Origin: Pseudomonadota bacterium
GTDB taxonomy: Bacteria; Pseudomonadota; Gammaproteobacteria; GCA-001735895
DNA: 37,348 nt
Assembly (NCBI GenBank): GCA_022566015.1
Contig: JADFJT010000017.1
Span: forward strand, 1-37,348
Direction: 5' to 3'
The translations under genes were made by a program, and so were the position numbers. The notes under the pieces were generated by a model, which did not search any database, was not told where the DNA came from, and was given only the letters and a program-made list of their open reading frames with translations. Each line of letters opens with the position of its first letter. The stretch's first letter is position 1. Shown piece by piece: positions 33,123 through 37,348 of this stretch.

Positions 33123-33836
33123 ATGTCAGGAAGACAAATTCGAGCGACACTGCATGCTTTAATCACCCGCGTACTTGACCCAGGCTTATGCCTCGGCTGT
33201 TCGCACGCGTTGGATCCAGGGCAATATTTCTGTGATGCCTGTGGAAACACTCTGAAATGTGTTTCGACGCCCTGCTCCCTGTGTGGACTCGACAACCAGA
33301 GTAGCAATTCGATCTGTGCTCGCTGCCTGTACGACCCACCGCGCTGGCAGAAAATGATCGCGCCGCTCGTCTACCAGGGATTCGGTCGCGACCTATTGCT
33401 CCAGTTAAAGTTTTCCGATAGCCTGCATCTGGCTAATAGCCTCACGACTCACTTGATCAATCATTTTCGTAACAGCAAGCCAGCGCCAGAAGTATTGCTA
33501 CCGGTACCCCTGCACCGTAAACGCCTGCTCGAACGGGGATACAATCAGGCGTTCGAAATCGCCAGAATCCTGTCGCGACTGCTCGACATACCGGTCGATA
33601 CCCGCGCCTTACATCGAATTCGAAACACGGACAGCCAATCGGGTTTATCTGCTAATCAACGCGAGAAAAACATACTCAAGGCTTTCGCTTACGCGACTTC
33701 TTCGTCCTATTCCCATGTGGCTGTAGTCGATGACATCGTCACTACCGGATCTACAGTCAACGAAATCACCAAAACCCTGCACCGTGGAGGGGTGAAATAT
33801 GTCGAGGTTTGGGGAATAGCTCGAGCTTTTAAATAG
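33123..33836 (+). CDS. comF: ComF/GntX-family phosphoribosyltransferase-like protein
   Basis: A 237-aa protein with an N-terminal zinc-finger-like region (CLGCSHA, CDACGN, CSLCGL, CARC) followed by a PRTase-type domain with the PRPP-binding motif VAVVDDIVTTGSTVNE near the C-terminus and LLPVPLHRKRLLERGYNQAFEIA earlier. ComF proteins are needed for DNA uptake in naturally competent bacteria, while gammaproteobacterial homologues next to bio genes are named GntX/ComF and have no firm biochemical role. Divergent from bioB, a common gammaproteobacterial arrangement. Function in competence here is possible but not shown by other genes in the window. Confidence 0.88.
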   Translation: MSGRQIRATLHALITRVLDPGLCLGCSHALDPGQYFCDACGNTLKCVSTPCSLCGLDNQSSNSICARCLYDPPRWQKMIAPLVYQGFGRDLLLQLKFSDSLHLANSLTTHLINHFRNSKPAPEVLLPVPLHRKRLLERGYNQAFEIARILSRLLDIPVDTRALHRIRNTDSQSGLSANQREKNILKAFAYATSSSYSHVAVVDDIVTTGSTVNEITKTLHRGGVKYVEVWGIARAFK

Positions 33837-33897
33837 CACAGGCAGGCTTCAAACTGAAGTAGTTCGCATTCCACAAAACCTTCGAATCGTCTAGGCT

Positions 33898-35052
33898 TTA
33901 TGAACCCGGAATAAAATTTCGCAGGTGATCAAAAACCAGTCCATGTAATTGATGAACTGCATGTTCCGAGTAATAACTACGCGCGGGATCGACAAAAAAG
34001 CGTCCACGATGATAAGACGTCGAGTGTAGACCCTTCTGCACATTTTCGACCAGAGCTACGTCCTCTGGCCCAAGTACTTCGCTAAAATAACGATAGATCT
34101 CGCGACTTGTCTGATCCAGTTCTCCGTCGGGTGTGTAAACCGAAAAAACCTGGTGAGTAGATTCAGTAGCGGTTGCGCCAAATACGAAACTGGCAATGGC
34201 GCGGCTGCCTGGAAACAGGATAAATGCAACATCGGGCCAGACGTAAAACGTTACAAACTCACGCTCTGATTCGGTCAATCCTGCGGGCAGATTATACGCT
34301 GAATTTTCGGTACGGCAGATACCTCCCTGCCATGACCATATTCCGCTCGCTTCAACCGAATAAGTATCCATGTCGACCAGGTCTACAAAAGCCCTGTGCG
34401 CAGGCTGACAATGGTAACATTCGAGCAGGTTATCACCGACGTTTTTCCAGTTGGCGGCAATATCGAAGGTGACCGACTCTGCGAGATGAAAATTTTCAAG
34501 ATCGGGCAAACGCCGGGTCAGGCGTTCGACGCCAGGTGAAATTTGCGGGGCCAGTGGATCCGCATCCAGATTATGATTGACAAAAATAAATCCCATGATG
34601 CTTTCAACTTTCAGGGCGTCAAGCTGTATTGCTGATTTATCGAATCCACGAATTGATTCGCAATGTGGCGCCGAGTGCAACAACCCCGATCTGTCATAGG
34701 CCCAGGCATGGTAGGGACAAGTGATTAGTTTTGACTTAAGCCTGCCACGAGATTCTGTAAATAGTGGGTGTGCGCGATGCTTGCAAACGTTATGGAAGGC
34801 CCTGATGGAACCATCCTCGCAGCGTAAAACAAAAACCGGGTGATCCACAATCGAAACGGTGAGATAGTCGCCATCATCGGGTATGTCGTTGACATGCCCA
34901 ACACAACGCCAGCTTTGACGAAAAATATGTCTCTTTTCGAGTTCGAACCAGTGATGATCATAATAGGTTGTCGAGGGTAAGGTCGAGGCTGTTTCAGGGT
35001 TGGTGTCGAAGTCAATTTGAAGGATGTTTATATCGCGCCTCGATGACATCAT
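33898..35052 (-). CDS. Rieske non-haem iron oxygenase, alpha subunit (GbcA/CntA-like)
   Basis: A 384-aa oxygenase with a Rieske [2Fe-2S] domain (Cys90, His92 in CKHRAHP; Cys112, His115 in CPYHAW) and a catalytic domain with the mononuclear iron motif NWKNVGDNLLECYHCQPAH. The C-terminal VENVQKGLHSTSYHRGRFF and SEHAVHQLHGLVFDHL sequences resemble the quaternary-amine group of this family (glycine betaine, carnitine, stachydrine and choline monooxygenases) more than aromatic-ring dioxygenases. It needs a ferredoxin/reductase partner, and none is adjacent. It lies 82 bases behind fumarase on the same strand, with its own likely promoter. Exact substrate is not deducible; methylated amine oxidation is the best inference. 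Confidence 0.85.
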   Translation of the reverse strand: MMSSRRDINILQIDFDTNPETASTLPSTTYYDHHWFELEKRHIFRQSWRCVGHVNDIPDDGDYLTVSIVDHPVFVLRCEDGSIRAFHNVCKHRAHPLFTESRGRLKSKLITCPYHAWAYDRSGLLHSAPHCESIRGFDKSAIQLDALKVESIMGFIFVNHNLDADPLAPQISPGVERLTRRLPDLENFHLAESVTFDIAANWKNVGDNLLECYHCQPAHRAFVDLVDMDTYSVEASGIWSWQGGICRTENSAYNLPAGLTESEREFVTFYVWPDVAFILFPGSRAIASFVFGATATESTHQVFSVYTPDGELDQTSREIYRYFSEVLGPEDVALVENVQKGLHSTSYHRGRFFVDPARSYYSEHAVHQLHGLVFDHLRNFIPGS

Positions 35053-35134
35053 GACCCTCTCAATGTTTGAATAATATTGATAGTTATAAGACCTAAATTT
35101 ACCGCAATGCTAATAGTTGGCAAATTCCTTAACT

Positions 35135-36655
35135 TCAGGGATGAAACTCAACTTCCAATTGACTAATTTTCTGCGCCCATAGTGCGGGACCTGTCTGGTG
35201 TATCGACACACCCTTGTGATCCACAGCGACGGTAACCGGCATGTCTTCTAGCTCGAATTCATATATCGCTTCCATGCCTAGCTCGGGGAAGCCGACTACT
35301 TTGGCTGCCTTGATCGCCTGCGACACCAGATAAGCCGCACCGCCGACCGCCATCAGGTATACCGCCTCAAATTCCTTAATTGCCTCGATCGCTGTGGGCC
35401 CACGTTCGGCTTTACCGATCATGCCCAGCAAGCCAGTTTTTTCCAGCATCGTGTGGGTGAATTTATCCATTCGCGTCGCAGTCGTCGGCCCGGCTGGTCC
35501 GACCACTTCATCGCGCATCGGGTCGACTGGGCCCACGTAATAAATAAATCGACCCTTCAGGTCGACTGGCAATGGCTCGCCTTTTTCGAGCATTTCAACC
35601 ATTTTTTTATGTGCCACATCGCGGCCGGTGAACATTTTACCACTGAGTAACAAGGTATCTCCCGGCTTCCAGCTCCTGACTTCGTCGTGGGTAATATTAT
35701 CGAGATTGACCCGCTTTACATTATCACCGATTTCTCGCGTTACCTCGGGCCAGTCTTCCAGATTCGGTGCTTTAAACGTCGCCGCTCCGCTGCCATCGAG
35801 CACGAAGTGGGTATGTCGAGTCGCGGCACAGTTAGGAATAATTGCAACCGCCTTGTTCGCCGCATGCGCTGGGTAGTCTTTTACTTTTACATCCATTACG
35901 GTAGTCATGCCGCCTAATCCCTGTGCACCGATTCCGAGTCGGTTTACCTTATCGTATAACTCAATGCGTAATTCTTCCGCCCGATTATTGGCACCGCGTG
36001 CCTGCAGGTCCTGAATATCTATCGGTTCGAGTAAAGCCTGTTTAGCAAGAAGCATAGCTTTTTCTGCGGTACCCCCTATGCCTATGCCGAGCATGCCAGG
36101 TGGGCACCAGCCAGCACCCATGAGCGGCACCATGCTTAGCACCCAGTCCACTACCGAATCTGAAGGGTTAAGCATTGCGAATTTAGCCTTGGCTTCACTG
36201 CCACCACCTTTCGCGGAAACATGCACTTCAACAGTATCACCCATTACAATTTCATAATGAATCACGCCGGGGGTATTGTCGCCGGTATTTTTTCGTGCAC
36301 CGTCGGGGTCTTCCATAATTGATGCACGTAATTTATTATCAGGGTCGAGATAGGCTCGGCGAATACCTTCATTACACATGTCGGAAACCGACATATCAGC
36401 TTGCCACTGCACGTTCATACCCACATTCAGGAATACGTTAACGATACCGGTATCCTGACAAATCGGGCGATGCCCCAGTGCGCACATTCTGGAATTGATC
36501 AGTATCTGCGCGATCGCATCTTTCGCAGCCGGATTGAGTTCGCGTTGGTAGGCCTGGTCCATGGCGCGAATAAAATCAGTGGAATGATAATAAGAGATAA
36601 ACTGGAGTGCTCCTGCGATGCTTTCAATCAGATCCTGCTGTTTTATGATGGTCAT
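35135..36655 (-). CDS. fum: Class I fumarate hydratase, iron-sulphur type
   Basis: A 506-aa single-chain class I fumarase, interconverting fumarate and malate in the TCA cycle. The [4Fe-4S] Cys are Cys66 (PICQDTG), Cys184 (GWCPPG) and Cys276 (PNCAATR), matching the two-domain FumA/FumD architecture: an alpha part (about 1-290) and a beta part (about 300-506, with GKMFTGRDVAHKK, YVGPVDP and the GPTTATRMDKFT stretch). Tartrate dehydratase is the related alternative, but the fused single-chain length fits fumarase. The class I enzyme is oxygen sensitive; whether a class II fumC backs it up cannot be seen. No other TCA gene is adjacent. Confidence 0.94.
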   Translation of the reverse strand: MTIIKQQDLIESIAGALQFISYYHSTDFIRAMDQAYQRELNPAAKDAIAQILINSRMCALGHRPICQDTGIVNVFLNVGMNVQWQADMSVSDMCNEGIRRAYLDPDNKLRASIMEDPDGARKNTGDNTPGVIHYEIVMGDTVEVHVSAKGGGSEAKAKFAMLNPSDSVVDWVLSMVPLMGAGWCPPGMLGIGIGGTAEKAMLLAKQALLEPIDIQDLQARGANNRAEELRIELYDKVNRLGIGAQGLGGMTTVMDVKVKDYPAHAANKAVAIIPNCAATRHTHFVLDGSGAATFKAPNLEDWPEVTREIGDNVKRVNLDNITHDEVRSWKPGDTLLLSGKMFTGRDVAHKKMVEMLEKGEPLPVDLKGRFIYYVGPVDPMRDEVVGPAGPTTATRMDKFTHTMLEKTGLLGMIGKAERGPTAIEAIKEFEAVYLMAVGGAAYLVSQAIKAAKVVGFPELGMEAIYEFELEDMPVTVAVDHKGVSIHQTGPALWAQKISQLEVEFHP

Positions 36656-36788
36656 AGCTATACCCTCACTGGTAATTTGTTACTAGTGTGAACGATATTT
36701 TAGCCTGTTTGACAGGGTAATGTACCGACTACGCACAAGTTTCATTAGAAATATCTCACTCTCCCGAAGGCCTAGTACCGTTCGAAGC

Positions 36789-36909
36789 GTACCCGGCGGG
36801 TACTCTTCAAGAGTGAAGATACCTCGGTGAAAGGGATCAAAACCTTATTTTTCACAACAGATGCTCTTCAAGAGTGAAGATGTAGCCCACATGGGTTCAC
36901 CCACATGGG
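36789..36909. repeat. Cluster of REP-like hairpins and direct repeats upstream of the RAYT gene
   Basis: Contents in order: GTACCC-GGC-GGGTAC (36789-36803); TCTTCA-AGAG-TGAAGA hairpin (36804-36819); CCTCGGTGAA and CAAAACCTTATTTTTCA (36822-36854), the latter matching the 114-bp element near 25463 at 16 of 17 bases; the same TCTTCA-AGAG-TGAAGA hairpin again (36865-36880); and CCCACATGGG twice (36886-36895, 36900-36909). The repeats fill the 297-base gap between fumarase and the RAYT gene, as expected for REP sequences recognised by the adjacent transposase. The remainder, 36656-36788, shows nothing clear except the presumed fum promoter. Confidence 0.7.
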
Positions 36910-36952
36910 GTCAGGTCTTTCCAAATCACATCTGTCCTGTTAAACTCCACCA

Positions 36953-37348
36953 ATGGCAAGACCCCTGCGATTAGAATACCCTGGTGCAATTTATCATGTC
37001 ACCGCTCGAGGAGACAGAAGGGAATCGATCTATGAAGACGATAATGACCGATTACAGTGGTTAGATATATTGTCAAAGGCGTGTGAACGATATAACTGGC
37101 AAGTTCATGCTTATTGCCTGATGGATAATCACTACCATGTTTTGCTGGAAACCGCTGAGGGTAACTTATCGAAAGGTATGCGGCATTTAAACGGCGTCTA
37201 TACACAATATTTTAACCGCCAGCATAATCGTGTCGGTCATGTGTTTCAGGGGCGATTTAAAGCGATATTGGTTGAGAAGGAAGCCTACCTACTGGAATTA
37301 TCGCGATACGTAGTGCTCAACCCGATCAGAGCGCGGATGATTAAAGAT
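36953..37348 (+). CDS. REP-associated tyrosine transposase (RAYT, Y1_Tnp/IS200-like), 3' end beyond the window
   Basis: 132 codons from ATG 36953 are open to the window end: MARPLRLEYPGAIYHVTARG is the standard N-terminus of Transposase_17/RAYT proteins. The HUH-type motif is YHVLL in DNHYHVLLET, and the later GHVFQGRFKAILVEKEAYL and SRYVVLNPIRA stretches are family hallmarks. The probable catalytic Tyr and the end are not visible or not certain. RAYT proteins are usually single-copy and mobilise or shape REP/REPIN palindromes in the genome (established). The hairpin cluster immediately upstream is the likely substrate. It is missing from the ORF track because it is open-ended. Confidence 0.9.
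   Translation, partial: MARPLRLEYPGAIYHVTARGDRRESIYEDDNDRLQWLDILSKACERYNWQVHAYCLMDNHYHVLLETAEGNLSKGMRHLNGVYTQYFNRQHNRVGHVFQGRFKAILVEKEAYLLELSRYVVLNPIRARMIKD

Overview
The window looks like chromosomal DNA from a gammaproteobacterium that I cannot place more precisely. The evidence is gene order: rpsT divergent from murJ, then ribF-ileS-lspA-ispH; bioB-bioF divergent from a comF-type gene; an ABC ATPase/FtsX-permease pair followed by an attH-type gene. Housekeeping genes are intact and conventional. Several accessory genes are broken.

Layout. 1-72: 5' end of a thiamine-binding-family gene (minus). 371-4024: ABC transporter ATPase, large FtsX-type permease and a decayed AttH/CrtC-like gene. 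4144-7055: FMN-dependent alpha-hydroxy-acid dehydrogenase and a convergent acyl-CoA synthetase, with a strong hairpin between them. 7344-9369: a short leader ORF, a DUF6602-like (PD-(D/E)xK-looking) protein with a long repetitive Pro/Glu/Lys tail, and a frame-shifted continuation of that tail. 9401-10903: glycerophosphodiesterase and VOC protein (minus). 10985-14203: a minus-strand signalling operon of CheY-like receiver, CheC-like phosphatase (frameshifted) and PAS-PAS-GGDEF-EAL protein (split by one in-frame TGA). 14462-17900: unknown lipoprotein, AlkB-type dioxygenase, sirtuin (minus) and a wrecked amidase. 18115-25325: rpsT, murJ, ribF, ileS, lspA, ispH. 25438-25632: repeats. 25647-30871: a two-component system divergent from a PspA-like / membrane protein / secreted VWA operon. 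30885-33836: bioF, bioB, comF. 33898-36655: Rieske oxygenase and class I fumarase. 36656-37348: hairpin repeats and the start of a REP-associated (Y1/RAYT) transposase running off the edge.

How the genes may work together. The central block is cell-envelope and cofactor housekeeping: lipid II flippase, FMN/FAD synthesis, Ile-tRNA charging, lipoprotein signal peptidase and isoprenoid synthesis. The kinase/regulator pair beside the PspA-like operon looks like an envelope-stress module, and a tandem GTAAA site lies in the shared promoter region. The CheY/CheC/GGDEF-EAL operon would join phosphorelay output to c-di-GMP turnover, but two of its three genes are interrupted as read here.

Five loci carry disruptions (attH-like, DUF6602 tail, EAL protein, cheC, amidase). 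The attH-like and amidase genes have multiple lesions or lost segments and are convincing pseudogenes. The cheC and EAL lesions are single-base events that could be real or sequence error. The most distinctive non-coding signal is a family of hairpin repeats near the RAYT gene, with a related copy downstream of ispH. I found no CRISPR array, rRNA, tRNA or prophage, and nothing I could honestly call a wholly new system.
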